Below are positions 1-9,084 of a DNA stretch of 64,000 nucleotides, piece by piece (within the stretch, counting starts at the first letter, position 1; each line of letters opens with the position of its first letter). Where the stretch lies: contig NZ_JAJISD010000003.1 in assembly GCF_020880995.1 (NCBI RefSeq), positions 372,001-436,000 on the forward strand, read 5' to 3'. A program made the position numbers and the translations under genes. Under the pieces are notes generated by a model. It did not search any database, was not told where the DNA came from, and saw only the letters and a program-made list of their open reading frames with translations. Source of the DNA: Reyranella aquatilis. GTDB lineage: Bacteria > Pseudomonadota > Alphaproteobacteria > Reyranellales > Reyranellaceae.

Positions 1-1
1 G

Positions 2-3000
2 CATGCCCAGAGCCTGGCGAACAGCCAGCCCGTTCATGCCGCCCTGACGTCGGGCAAGTCGCTCGTCGTCCGCCTGCGCGACAACGAGCGCGTCCTGCTG
101 GCGGCCTACCGTTCGATCGCCGCGGCGGTCGATGCCGGTCGCACGATCACGCCGGCCGCGGAGTGGCTTCTCGACAACTTCCATCTCGTCGAGAAGCAGG
201 TGCGCGAAGTCCGCACGGACCTGCCGGCGGGGTATTATCGCCAGCTTCCCAAGCTCAGCGACGGCCCCTTGGCCGAGTACCCGCGGGTCTTCGGTCTGGC
301 ATGGGCCTTCGTGGCCCATACCGACAGCCGCTTCGATCCCGAGACGCTGACCCGTTTCGTGCGGGCCTATCAGACGGTCCAGCCGCTCAGCATCGGGGAA
401 CTCTGGGCCGTCGCGATCACGCTTCGCATCGTCCTGGTGGAGAATCTGCGCCGTTCGGCCAGCCGGATCGTGGATCGACGCTCGGCGCGCGAACAGGCCG
501 ACCTGGTCGCCGACCGCCTGCTGGGCCTGAAGGATCTCAAGGCGGATCTGGCCGCGCTTCAGCCCTACGAACGCGAAGGCTTTTCCGAAGGTTTCGCCGT
601 CCAGCTCGTCCATCGCCTGCGCGATCAAGATCCCGAGACGACGCCAGCGGTGGGCTGGCTCGAGAAGCGTCTGGCGCGTGAGGGGACGAGCGCCGACGAG
701 CTGGTGCGGCGCGAGCACCAGCTCCAGGGCGCAACCAACGTCACGGTCCGCAATATCATCACCAGCATGCGGCTCATATCCGACGTCGACTGGGCGAAAC
801 TTTTCGAAGCGGTGAGCCCGGTCGATGACGTGCTGCGGACCAGCGGCGTTTTCGCAGACATGGATTTCGCCACCCGCAATCTCTATCGCACGGCCATCGA
901 GCAGATTGCGCGCGGCACGACTTTCGACGAGCCGGAGATCGCCCGCCGTGCCCTGGCCGCCGCCGCGGAAGCGGCCGTGCCGGCCGGAAGCGACAGCAAT
1001 GCGGACGGACGGCGACGCGAGCCCGGTTACCATCTGATCGGACGCGGCCGACGGACTTTCGAGCGGTCGGTGGGATTTCGCACCCGAGGCCTCACGATCC
1101 GGCGGCGCCTGCTGCGGACCGGCCTCGCCGGTTATGTCGCGAGCGTCGGCGTCACCGCGGGCATCGTGCTGCTGGCGCCGCTCTTCGGCCTGTCGCTGCT
1201 CGGGATAGCGAGGTGGCCGCTCATCGTCATGGCGGCCGCGGGGCTGCTGCCGGCGCTCGACGCGGCGCTGCTGCTCGTCAACCGGCTGATCACCGGCGGC
1301 TTCGGCGCCACGCTGCTGCCGGGCCTCGAACTGCGCGAGGGCGTGCCTGCGCATCTGCGCACGTTCGTGGCGATCCCCACCCTGCTCACCACGCAGGCCG
1401 CGATCGAGGAGCAGATCGAAAGCCTCGAAGTCCATCATCTTTCCAATCCGGCCGGCGCCATACACTTCGCCCTGCTGTCGGACTGGACCGATGCGCCCGC
1501 CGAATCGATGCCGGGCGACGCCGCCCTGCTCGCGACCGCGGTCAAGGGCATCGCGCGCCTCAATCTTCGATACCCGACGCCGGATGGCGCCGACCGGTTC
1601 TTCCTGCTTCATCGCCGCCGCGGCTGGAACGAGGCGCAAGGCGCCTGGATCGGCTGGGAGCGCAAGCGCGGCAAGCTCCACGAACTCAACCATCTCCTGC
1701 GCGGCTCGACGGACACGACGTTCGTCGTAGCGGCCGAGGGTGCGGTGCGGCCGCTGCCCGCCGACGTCCGCTATGTCGTGACCCTCGATTCGGATACGCG
1801 CCTGCCGCGCGATGCGATCGTGCGTCTGGTCGGCAAGATGGCCCATCCGCTGAACCGGCCGCGCTTCGAGGCCGCCGAGGGCCGCGTAGTCGAGGGCTAC
1901 GGCGTGCTGCAGCCGCGCGTCACGCCCTCGCTCCCGGTCGGCGCCGAGGGCTCGCGGTTCCAGCGCATCTTCTCCAACAACAGCGGCATCGATCCCTATG
2001 CATCGGCCGTGTCGGATGTCTATCAGGACCTGTTCGGCGAAGGCTCCTACTCGGGCAAGGGCATCTACGACATCGATGCCTTCGAGGCATCGCTGCACGG
2101 CCGCGTTCCCGACAGCACGATGCTGAGCCACGATCTCTTCGAAGGGACCTTCGCGCGCTCGGGCCTTGCTTCCGACATCGAGGTCGTCGAGGAATTTCCC
2201 GCGCGTTATGACGTGGCGGCGGCGCGCCAGCATCGCTGGGCGAGGGGCGACTGGCAGCTTCTGCCGTGGATGCTGGGAGTCGTGAAGGCGGCACCCGGCC
2301 GGCGGTCGGGCTTCCTGCCTGCCATCGGCTTCTGGAAAATGTTCGACAACCTGCGTCGCACGTTGTCGGCGCCGGCGGCCATCGTCTCCCTGATGGCGGG
2401 CTGGACGCTGCCGCTCCCCGCGGCGCTGGTCTGGACGGGGTTCGTGCTGCTGGCCATCGCGATGCCCACACTGCTGCCGGCGATGGCGGCGCTGTTCCCG
2501 CGCCATGCGAAGATCACCACCCGCAGTCACCTCGACGCGCTGTGGACAGACATCGTGGCAGCGGCTTCGCAGACAGCCCTGCTCGTCGTCTTCCTGGCCC
2601 ATCATGCATGGCTGATGATCGACGCGATCGGGCGGACGCTGTTCCGGCTCGTGGTCAGCCATCGCCGCCTGCTCGAATGGATCACGGCGGCTCAATCCAA
2701 GCAGAGCCTGCGGGCCGGCTGGCCCGCTCTCTACGGCAAGATGGCCGGAAGCGTCGTGGTGGCGATGGTGGCCGCCGGGGTGGTCTGGCAGGTCGGCGTC
2801 GCCGCGGCGCCGGTGGCCGCACCCTTCGTGCTGGCCTGGCTGCTGGCACCCCTCATCGCCCACTGGGTGAGCCGCCCGCCCCACGACGCCGCCAGTTTGC
2901 GGATCAAGCCCGCGGAAGCGGCCTCGCTGCGCCTGATCGCCCGCCGGACCTGGCGCTTCTTCGAGACCTTCGTCACCGAGGCAGACAACATGCTGCCGCC

Positions 3001-6000
3001 GGACAACTTTCAGGAGGCACCGGCGCCGGTCGTGGCCCACCGCACGTCGCCGACCAATCTCGGCCTGCTGTTGCTCTCGACCGCCTCCGCGCGCGAGTTC
3101 GGCTGGATCGGCACCATGGAAGCCGTTGAGCGCCTGGAAGCCACTCTCGCGACGATGGAAAGGCTGCAACGCTTTCGCGGACATTTCTTCAACTGGTACG
3201 ACACGAGCGACTTGCGTGCGCTCGAGCCGCGCTACGTCTCGACCGTGGACAGCGGCAACCTCGCCGGGCACCTGATCGCCCTGGCCAACGCCTGTGGCGC
3301 CTGGCGCGCGCGCAGTGCCGCGGCGCCCGATGGGGCGCGTGGCGCAGCCGACAGTCTCGACCTTGCCCGCGAGGCGCTGGCCGGCCTGTCCGACGACCGT
3401 CGCACCCATCTCGTCACCCGGCCCGAACTCGTCCGCGCATTCGACGGGCTGGCGGTGTCGCTGTCCGCGATCCCCTTCCGGCCGGCTGCGATCCTCGTGA
3501 TGGCGGAAACCGCCGTCGATCTCGCGCGCACCCTCGCCAGCGAGCGCGACGACCCGGAAAGCGCCGACATGCTTTTCTGGATCGAGGCGGCCCACCGCAC
3601 GGTCGCAAGCCATCATCGCGACGCCAGTCGGACCGATAAGATGACGGACGATCTGCATCGTCGCCTGTCGACAGTGGAGACATCGGCACGCGCCATGGCC
3701 GGCGCCATGGAGTTCGACTTCCTGTTCGACGAGAGCCGCCGGCTGCTGTCGATCGGCTTCCTGGTCGCCGAGGACCGGCTCGACATCAATTGCTACGACC
3801 TGCTCGCCTCCGAAGCGCGGCTGGCGAGCTTCGTGGCGATCGCATCGGGCGAGATTCCGGCCCGCCACTGGTTCCGGCTGGGCCGCGAAGTGACACCGGT
3901 CGGCCACAGTGCGGCGCTGGTCTCGTGGTCGGGTTCGATGTTCGAGTACCTGATGCCGTCGCTGGTCATGCGCGCCCCGTTCGGCAGCCTGCTCGAGAAG
4001 ACCAACCGGCTGGTCGTTCGACGTCAGGTCCAGTACGCGACCGATCTCGGTCTTCCGTGGGGAATCTCGGAATCGGCCTACAATGCACGAGACAAGGAAC
4101 TCACCTACCAGTACTCGAACTTCGGCGTGCCCGGCCTCGGCTTCAAGCGGGGCCTGAGCGAGGATCTCGTCATCGCGCCCTACGCCACCGGCCTCGCCGC
4201 CATGGTCGATCCCGCGGCCGCCGCCGACAACTTCGACCGACTGGCCGCATTCGGCGCGCGCGGACGCTATGGCTTCTACGAGGCGCTCGACTTCACGCCT
4301 TTGCGCCTGCCCGACGGCGAGAGCCGGGCGGTCGTGAAAGCCTACATGGCCCACCATCAGGGCATGACGGTCGTGGCCATCGCCAATGCTCTGCTCGATG
4401 GCGTGATGCGGTCGCGTTTCCATGCCGAGCCGGGGGTGCAGGCGACCGAACTGCTGCTGCAGGAGCGTGCGCCGCGCGATGTCGCGGTCGCCCATCCGCG
4501 CGCCGAGGAAGTCGGCGCCAGCGCCCTGGCCAAGGAGGCCGAGCCTGCGCTGGTGCGCCGCCTCCGCAATCCGCATGCCGCCAGCCCATCTGTCCATCTC
4601 CTGTCGAACGGACGCTACTCGGTCATGCTGACGGCCGCAGGCTCTGGCTACAGCCAATGGGGTGCCCAGGCCGTGACCCGCTGGCGCGAGGACACGACGC
4701 GCGACGACTGGGGGAGCTACGTCTTCCTGCGCGACGTCGAGACCGGCGCCGTATGGTCGGCCACGCACCAGCCATGTGGCCAGCGTCCCGACCGCTACGA
4801 CGTGATGTTCGCGGAGGACCGCGCCGAATTCGTGCGCCACGACGGCACGCTTGTCACCAGCCTCGACGTCGTCGTGTCGCCGGAAGACGATGCGGAGGTA
4901 AGGCGCGTGACGCTGAGCAATGTCGGCAGCCTCGCGCGCACCGTCGAGTTGACGTCCTATGCCGAGATCGTCCTGGCGCCGCGCGGTGCGGATGCCGCGC
5001 ATCAGGCCTTCTCCAAGATGTTCGTGCACACCGAATATCTGCCGGCCACCGGTGCGCTGCTGGCGACGCGCCGTCGCCGCGGCCCGGGCGAGCCCGAACT
5101 CTGGGCGGCCCATCTGGCTGTGGTCGAAGGAGAAGTTGTTGGCGAGATCGAAGTCGAAAGCGATCGCGCCCGTTTCATCGGCCGCGGTAACGAGATCGGC
5201 GATGCGATCGCGGCGACCGACGGTCGCCGGCTTTCCGGCACGGTGGGATCGGTCCTCGATCCGGTGTTCGCATTGCGGCGCCGTCTGCACATACCGGCGG
5301 GAGGTCTCGCACGGATCGCCTTCTGGACGGTGGTGGCCGCGTCCCGCGAAGCGCTGCTCGACGCGATCGACCGGCATCTCGATGCCAATGCCTTCACCCG
5401 CGCGGCGACGCTTGCCTGGACGCAGGCGCAGGTTCAACTCCGCCATCTCGACATCGACGCGGTCGAGGCGAGTCACTTCCAGCGCCTGGCCGGACATGTG
5501 CTCTACGCCAATCCGGCGCTGCGCTCGTCGCCCGACGCCATCCGGCGCGGTCTCGCCGGGCCCCCCGTCCTGTGGTCGCAAGGCATCTCCGGCGATCTGC
5601 CGATCGTGCTGGTGCGCGTGGAGGAGATCGAGGACACCGGCATCGTGCGCGAGGTCCTGCGCGCGCGCGAATACTGGCAACTGAAAGGGCTGTCGGTCGA
5701 TCTCGTGATCCTGAACGAGCGCAGCACGTCCTATGTGCAGGATCTCCAGTCCATGCTGGATACGCTCGTGCGGGCCAGCCGGTCCCGGACCCATCTTGGC
5801 GTCGAGAACGTGCCCGGTGTCGTCCACGTCCTGCGCACCGATCTGATCTCGACCGAGACCCGGGCACTCCTGCTTGCCCTGGCACGCGTGGTGCTGCGGG
5901 GCGGGCGCGGCAGCCTGTCCGACCAGCTCGACCGCCTGAAGTCCCCGCGCGGCGTGGCACCGCCGCTTCGCCATGTCGCCAGGCCCGGTGACCGGGCGAG

Positions 6001-8449
6001 TTCGATGCCGCCGAAGCCGGTGGCACTCGCCGCGCTACAGTTCTTCAACGGCCTCGGAGGCTTCTCACCCGATGGCCGCGAATACGTCACTGTGCTCGGC
6101 CCGGGTCAGTCGACGCCGGCGCCCTGGATCAACGTGATCTCGAATGCGTCGTTCGGTTTCCAGGTGGCGGCCGATGGCGGCGGCTATACCTGGTCCGAGA
6201 ACAGCCGCGACAACCAGCTCACGCCCTGGTCGAACGATCCGGTCGTCGACCGGCCGGGCGAGGCGCTCTATGTGCGCGACCTCGACAGCGGCAATGTGTG
6301 GACGCCGACGGCACGGCCGATCCGGCTCGAGCAGGCGACCTATATCGTGCGCCACGGCCGCGGCTACAGCCGGTTCGAAGTAGTGGCCAACGGCATCGCG
6401 CTCGAATTGCTGCAATACGTCCCGACAGGCGATTCCATAAAGATCTCAAGGCTCACGCTGCGCAACATCTCGGACCGGCCGCGCCGGCTCTCGGTCACGG
6501 CCTATGCCGAATGGGTACTGGGCCTCGCCCGCGGCGCCTCCGGTCCAACGGTCGTCACCGAACGTGACGGTGAGACCGGCGCGATCTTCGCGCGCAACCG
6601 GTGGAATCTGCATCATGGCAGCCGGGTAGCCTTTGCCGATCTCGCCGGTCGCCAGACCACGTGGACGGGAGATCGCGGCGAATTCATCGGTCGAAACGGC
6701 AGCATGGACAATCCCGCGGCCCTCAGCGCCGGCTTGCCGTTGTCGCAACGCCTCGGCGCCGGGCTGGACCCCTGCGCGGCCCTGCAGTCCGCCATCGAGC
6801 TGCCGCGCGGCGGCGTGCATGAGGCGGTCTTCTTCCTGGGACAGGCTGCCGACGAGACCGAGGCGCGCGCGCTGATCGGACGGTACAGGACAGCTGACCT
6901 CGCCGCCGTCCATCGCGAGGCGGTGGGTTTCTGGGACGGCGTGCTGGGCACCGTGCAGGTGAAGACACCCGATCCCGCGACAGACATCCTGCTGAACGGC
7001 TGGCTGCTCTACCAGTCGCTGGCCTGCCGCTACTGGGCTCGCTCGGCCTTCTATCAGGCAAGTGGCGCCTACGGGTTCCGCGATCAGCTCCAGGATGCGA
7101 TGTCACTTTCGGTGCCGATGCCGGCGCTGGCGCGTGCCCACATCCTGCGCGCGGCATCGCGGCAGTTCGTCGAAGGCGACGTGCAGCACTGGTGGTTTCC
7201 GATCGCGGGCCAGGGCGTGCGCACGCGCATCTCGGACGATCGCGCGTGGCTGGCCACCGTGGCCGCGCACTATGTCGAGACAACGGGTGACGCGGCGATT
7301 CTCGACGAGCCCGTCTCGTTCATCGACGGACCGGCGCTGCGCGAGGGCGAGCACGATCTCTACTTCCAGCCGGGCCAGGCAGACGAGAGTGCGCCGCTGT
7401 TCGAGCACTGCGCGCGCGGCCTCGACCTGAGCCTCGCCACGGGTGCGCACGGCCTGCCGCTGATCGGCACCGGCGACTGGAACGACGGCATGAACCGGGT
7501 GGGCGAAGCCGGGCAGGGCGAGAGCGTGTGGCTTGGCTGGTTCCTGTACGCGGCCCTGCTGGCGTTCGCGCCGATCGCCGAACGCCGTGGCGAGACGCGC
7601 CGGGCGGCGGCGTGGAGCGCACACGCCGAAGCGCTCAAGGCCGCGCTCGACCGTGAGGCCTGGGACGGCGCCTGGTACCGTCGAGGCTATTACGACGACG
7701 GAACGCCCCTGGGCTCGGCGACGAGCGAGGAGTGCCGCATCGATGCGATCGCCCAGTCGTGGGCGGCGATCTCGGGCGCCGCCGATCCGGCGCGGGCGGC
7801 ACAGGCCATGGAGTCGCTCGACAGGATGCTCGTGCATCGCGGCGACCGGCTCGCGCTGCTGTTCACGCCGCCGTTCGACAGGACCCCGCTCGATCCCGGC
7901 TACATCAAGGGCTATCCGCCCGGTATCCGGGAGAATGGCGGGCAGTACACCCACGCCGCGGCATGGTCGATCATGGGTTTCTCTGCGCTGGGCCAGGGCG
8001 ACAAGGCCCACGAGCTGTTCGCGCTGCTCAACCCCATCAATCATACGGCCACGCGCGCCGGCGTGCTGCGCTACAAGGTCGAGCCCTATGTCGTGGCTGC
8101 CGACGTCTACTCGGTGGCGCCGCATGTCGGTCGCGGCGGCTGGACCTGGTACACCGGCTCGGCGGGCTGGCTCTACCGGGCCGGCATCGAGTCGATCCTC
8201 GGCCTCAGGGTCAAGGGCGACCGATTCGAGGTCGCGCCTTGCTTGCCGACGACATGGCCGGGTTTCGAGATGACCCTGACCCTGCATGGATCGGTCTACG
8301 AGATCGAGGTGCGCAATCCGAACGGCGTCAGCCGCGGTGTCGTCGCCGTCGAGCTCGACGGCGAGACGCAGCCTGTCGTCGACGGCCGGGCGGTGGTTCG
8401 CCTGGACGAGAGTCCCGCCCGGCGCAAGATCGTGGTGACGTTGGGCTAG
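2..8449 (+). CDS. ndvB: Cyclic beta-1,2-glucan synthase, 5' end outside window
   Basis: Makes cyclic beta-1,2-glucan from UDP-glucose at the inner membrane; the product serves periplasmic osmoadaptation and, in rhizobia and Agrobacterium, host interaction. The frame is open from base 2 for 2815 codons. The first internal ATG (200) lies inside a conserved block (DNFHLVEKQVREV), so the true start is upstream and only a few dozen residues are probably missing. Domain order, counting from base 2: N-terminal region; membrane segments near 373-425; glycosyltransferase core with a DSD motif near 595 and RQHRW near 742; further membrane segments around 800-950; a glycoamylase/cyclisation-like domain (about 980-1480, WGISESAYN near 1353); and a duplicated GH94 phosphorylase-like region to the end (GTGDWNDGMN near 2490), which in known synthases trims the chain. 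No partner gene is visible. Confidence 0.95.
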   Translation, partial: HAQSLANSQPVHAALTSGKSLVVRLRDNERVLLAAYRSIAAAVDAGRTITPAAEWLLDNFHLVEKQVREVRTDLPAGYYRQLPKLSDGPLAEYPRVFGLAWAFVAHTDSRFDPETLTRFVRAYQTVQPLSIGELWAVAITLRIVLVENLRRSASRIVDRRSAREQADLVADRLLGLKDLKADLAALQPYEREGFSEGFAVQLVHRLRDQDPETTPAVGWLEKRLAREGTSADELVRREHQLQGATNVTVRNIITSMRLISDVDWAKLFEAVSPVDDVLRTSGVFADMDFATRNLYRTAIEQIARGTTFDEPEIARRALAAAAEAAVPAGSDSNADGRRREPGYHLIGRGRRTFERSVGFRTRGLTIRRRLLRTGLAGYVASVGVTAGIVLLAPLFGLSLLGIARWPLIVMAAAGLLPALDAALLLVNRLITGGFGATLLPGLELREGVPAHLRTFVAIPTLLTTQAAIEEQIESLEVHHLSNPAGAIHFALLSDWTDAPAESMPGDAALLATAVKGIARLNLRYPTPDGADRFFLLHRRRGWNEAQGAWIGWERKRGKLHELNHLLRGSTDTTFVVAAEGAVRPLPADVRYVVTLDSDTRLPRDAIVRLVGKMAHPLNRPRFEAAEGRVVEGYGVLQPRVTPSLPVGAEGSRFQRIFSNNSGIDPYASAVSDVYQDLFGEGSYSGKGIYDIDAFEASLHGRVPDSTMLSHDLFEGTFARSGLASDIEVVEEFPARYDVAAARQHRWARGDWQLLPWMLGVVKAAPGRRSGFLPAIGFWKMFDNLRRTLSAPAAIVSLMAGWTLPLPAALVWTGFVLLAIAMPTLLPAMAALFPRHAKITTRSHLDALWTDIVAAASQTALLVVFLAHHAWLMIDAIGRTLFRLVVSHRRLLEWITAAQSKQSLRAGWPALYGKMAGSVVVAMVAAGVVWQVGVAAAPVAAPFVLAWLLAPLIAHWVSRPPHDAASLRIKPAEAASLRLIARRTWRFFETFVTEADNMLPPDNFQEAPAPVVAHRTSPTNLGLLLLSTASAREFGWIGTMEAVERLEATLATMERLQRFRGHFFNWYDTSDLRALEPRYVSTVDSGNLAGHLIALANACGAWRARSAAAPDGARGAADSLDLAREALAGLSDDRRTHLVTRPELVRAFDGLAVSLSAIPFRPAAILVMAETAVDLARTLASERDDPESADMLFWIEAAHRTVASHHRDASRTDKMTDDLHRRLSTVETSARAMAGAMEFDFLFDESRRLLSIGFLVAEDRLDINCYDLLASEARLASFVAIASGEIPARHWFRLGREVTPVGHSAALVSWSGSMFEYLMPSLVMRAPFGSLLEKTNRLVVRRQVQYATDLGLPWGISESAYNARDKELTYQYSNFGVPGLGFKRGLSEDLVIAPYATGLAAMVDPAAAADNFDRLAAFGARGRYGFYEALDFTPLRLPDGESRAVVKAYMAHHQGMTVVAIANALLDGVMRSRFHAEPGVQATELLLQERAPRDVAVAHPRAEEVGASALAKEAEPALVRRLRNPHAASPSVHLLSNGRYSVMLTAAGSGYSQWGAQAVTRWREDTTRDDWGSYVFLRDVETGAVWSATHQPCGQRPDRYDVMFAEDRAEFVRHDGTLVTSLDVVVSPEDDAEVRRVTLSNVGSLARTVELTSYAEIVLAPRGADAAHQAFSKMFVHTEYLPATGALLATRRRRGPGEPELWAAHLAVVEGEVVGEIEVESDRARFIGRGNEIGDAIAATDGRRLSGTVGSVLDPVFALRRRLHIPAGGLARIAFWTVVAASREALLDAIDRHLDANAFTRAATLAWTQAQVQLRHLDIDAVEASHFQRLAGHVLYANPALRSSPDAIRRGLAGPPVLWSQGISGDLPIVLVRVEEIEDTGIVREVLRAREYWQLKGLSVDLVILNERSTSYVQDLQSMLDTLVRASRSRTHLGVENVPGVVHVLRTDLISTETRALLLALARVVLRGGRGSLSDQLDRLKSPRGVAPPLRHVARPGDRASSMPPKPVALAALQFFNGLGGFSPDGREYVTVLGPGQSTPAPWINVISNASFGFQVAADGGGYTWSENSRDNQLTPWSNDPVVDRPGEALYVRDLDSGNVWTPTARPIRLEQATYIVRHGRGYSRFEVVANGIALELLQYVPTGDSIKISRLTLRNISDRPRRLSVTAYAEWVLGLARGASGPTVVTERDGETGAIFARNRWNLHHGSRVAFADLAGRQTTWTGDRGEFIGRNGSMDNPAALSAGLPLSQRLGAGLDPCAALQSAIELPRGGVHEAVFFLGQAADETEARALIGRYRTADLAAVHREAVGFWDGVLGTVQVKTPDPATDILLNGWLLYQSLACRYWARSAFYQASGAYGFRDQLQDAMSLSVPMPALARAHILRAASRQFVEGDVQHWWFPIAGQGVRTRISDDRAWLATVAAHYVETTGDAAILDEPVSFIDGPALREGEHDLYFQPGQADESAPLFEHCARGLDLSLATGAHGLPLIGTGDWNDGMNRVGEAGQGESVWLGWFLYAALLAFAPIAERRGETRRAAAWSAHAEALKAALDREAWDGAWYRRGYYDDGTPLGSATSEECRIDAIAQSWAAISGAADPARAAQAMESLDRMLVHRGDRLALLFTPPFDRTPLDPGYIKGYPPGIRENGGQYTHAAAWSIMGFSALGQGDKAHELFALLNPINHTATRAGVLRYKVEPYVVAADVYSVAPHVGRGGWTWYTGSAGWLYRAGIESILGLRVKGDRFEVAPCLPTTWPGFEMTLTLHGSVYEIEVRNPNGVSRGVVAVELDGETQPVVDGRAVVRLDESPARRKIVVTLG

Positions 8450-8452
8450 GCG

Positions 8453-8587
8453 CTACTTGCGCTTGGCGGTGGCGGCCGGCTTCACCGGGGAGGCCATGGC
8501 GGATGCGAAGGTGGGCGCCACGATCTTTGCCTTGTTCTGCTTGGGCTTCTTCATCTCGCGGTTGCCGCGGCGATGTTTCATGGACAT
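8453..8587 (-). CDS. Small basic conserved-type protein, 44 aa
   Basis: Short ORF converging on the glucan synthase with three bases between stops. The product is 44 residues, starts MSMKHRRGNRE and continues MKKPKQNKAK, and is very rich in Lys and Arg with an Ala/Pro tail ending in KRK. I recall short hypothetical proteins of this RGNRE-KKPK kind in many alphaproteobacteria, but cannot search here. Two ATGs (8587 and 8581) are possible; an AGGAAAA stretch lies rather far (about 13 bases) upstream. It may be read from the same transcript as the DUF3309-like gene 103 bases upstream. Function unknown; the charge suggests nucleic-acid or ribosome binding, which is inference only. Confidence 0.6.
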   Translation of the reverse strand: MSMKHRRGNREMKKPKQNKAKIVAPTFASAMASPVKPAATAKRK

Positions 8588-8690
8588 GGGAGGGGTGTTT
8601 TCCTGGCGTCGAGCCGGAGAAAATCTCCGGATCGTCGGGCCACGCGGGCGAGCTTACGCGCTTTCCCACGGAAAGTACGATCGATCGCGC

Positions 8691-8924
8691 CTACAACTCG
8701 ACCTTTGCGACCACCGACGGAATACGGGGCGCCAGGATTCGCTCCGGCGACGCGAACTGCGGATGAGGTCCGGCACGATCGCCGATCGTCAGGACGGCGA
8801 CGAGCAACAGAAGCCCTCCCGCGAGGGCACTGGGGCCATAGCCCCAGGCCGCGCTGTACCGCCAGCACGGAAAGGCCACTACGCCCGCGGTCGCCAGGAT
8901 CAGGGCGAGGCTAAGTCCCAGCAT
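8691..8924 (-). CDS. DUF3309-like small membrane protein
   Basis: A 77-residue protein with two hydrophobic helices (about 3-18 and 33-47) separated by PCWRYSAAWGYGPS. That linker matches the PxWxYSxxWGYGPSG signature I associate with DUF3309, a family of tiny membrane proteins of unknown function common in alphaproteobacteria. The usual protein is about 50 residues; this one has an extra C-terminal tail of some 27 residues. The start is fixed by an AAAGGAT ribosome site seven bases ahead of the ATG. An EcfG-type promoter lies directly upstream (8952-8976), so induction in the general stress response is likely. The 160 bases between it and recQ hold this promoter and nothing else I recognise. 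Confidence 0.75.
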   Translation of the reverse strand: MLGLSLALILATAGVVAFPCWRYSAAWGYGPSALAGGLLLLVAVLTIGDRAGPHPQFASPERILAPRIPSVVAKVEL

Positions 8925-8951
8925 TCGTATCCTTTTATTCGTTGGTCGGAG

Positions 8952-8976
8952 AACGAGCACGAAGGATGCGGGTTCC
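8952..8976 (-). promoter_or_regulatory. EcfG-type general stress promoter for the DUF3309 gene
   Basis: On the minus strand, GGAAC (8976-8972) and CGTT (8955-8952) are separated by 16 bases, matching the GGAAC-N16/17-CGTT consensus of the alphaproteobacterial sigma factor EcfG. The CGTT ends 27 bases before the ATG at 8924, a natural promoter distance. Confidence 0.75.
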
Positions 8977-9084
8977 GCCTTCGAACGGTCATTTTCCAAT
9001 ACGGAACCAAAAGACCGTTCGTCCCCCAGCGACGGCGTTCCACATGGTCGCAAGGTGGCGGGCGAGGGTAGTTTGCGGGCAATA

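Noticed and set aside
9003-9039. GGAAC followed by CGTT upstream of recQ as a third EcfG promoter
   Set aside because: The available spacings are 8 and 28 bases, far from the required 16-17.
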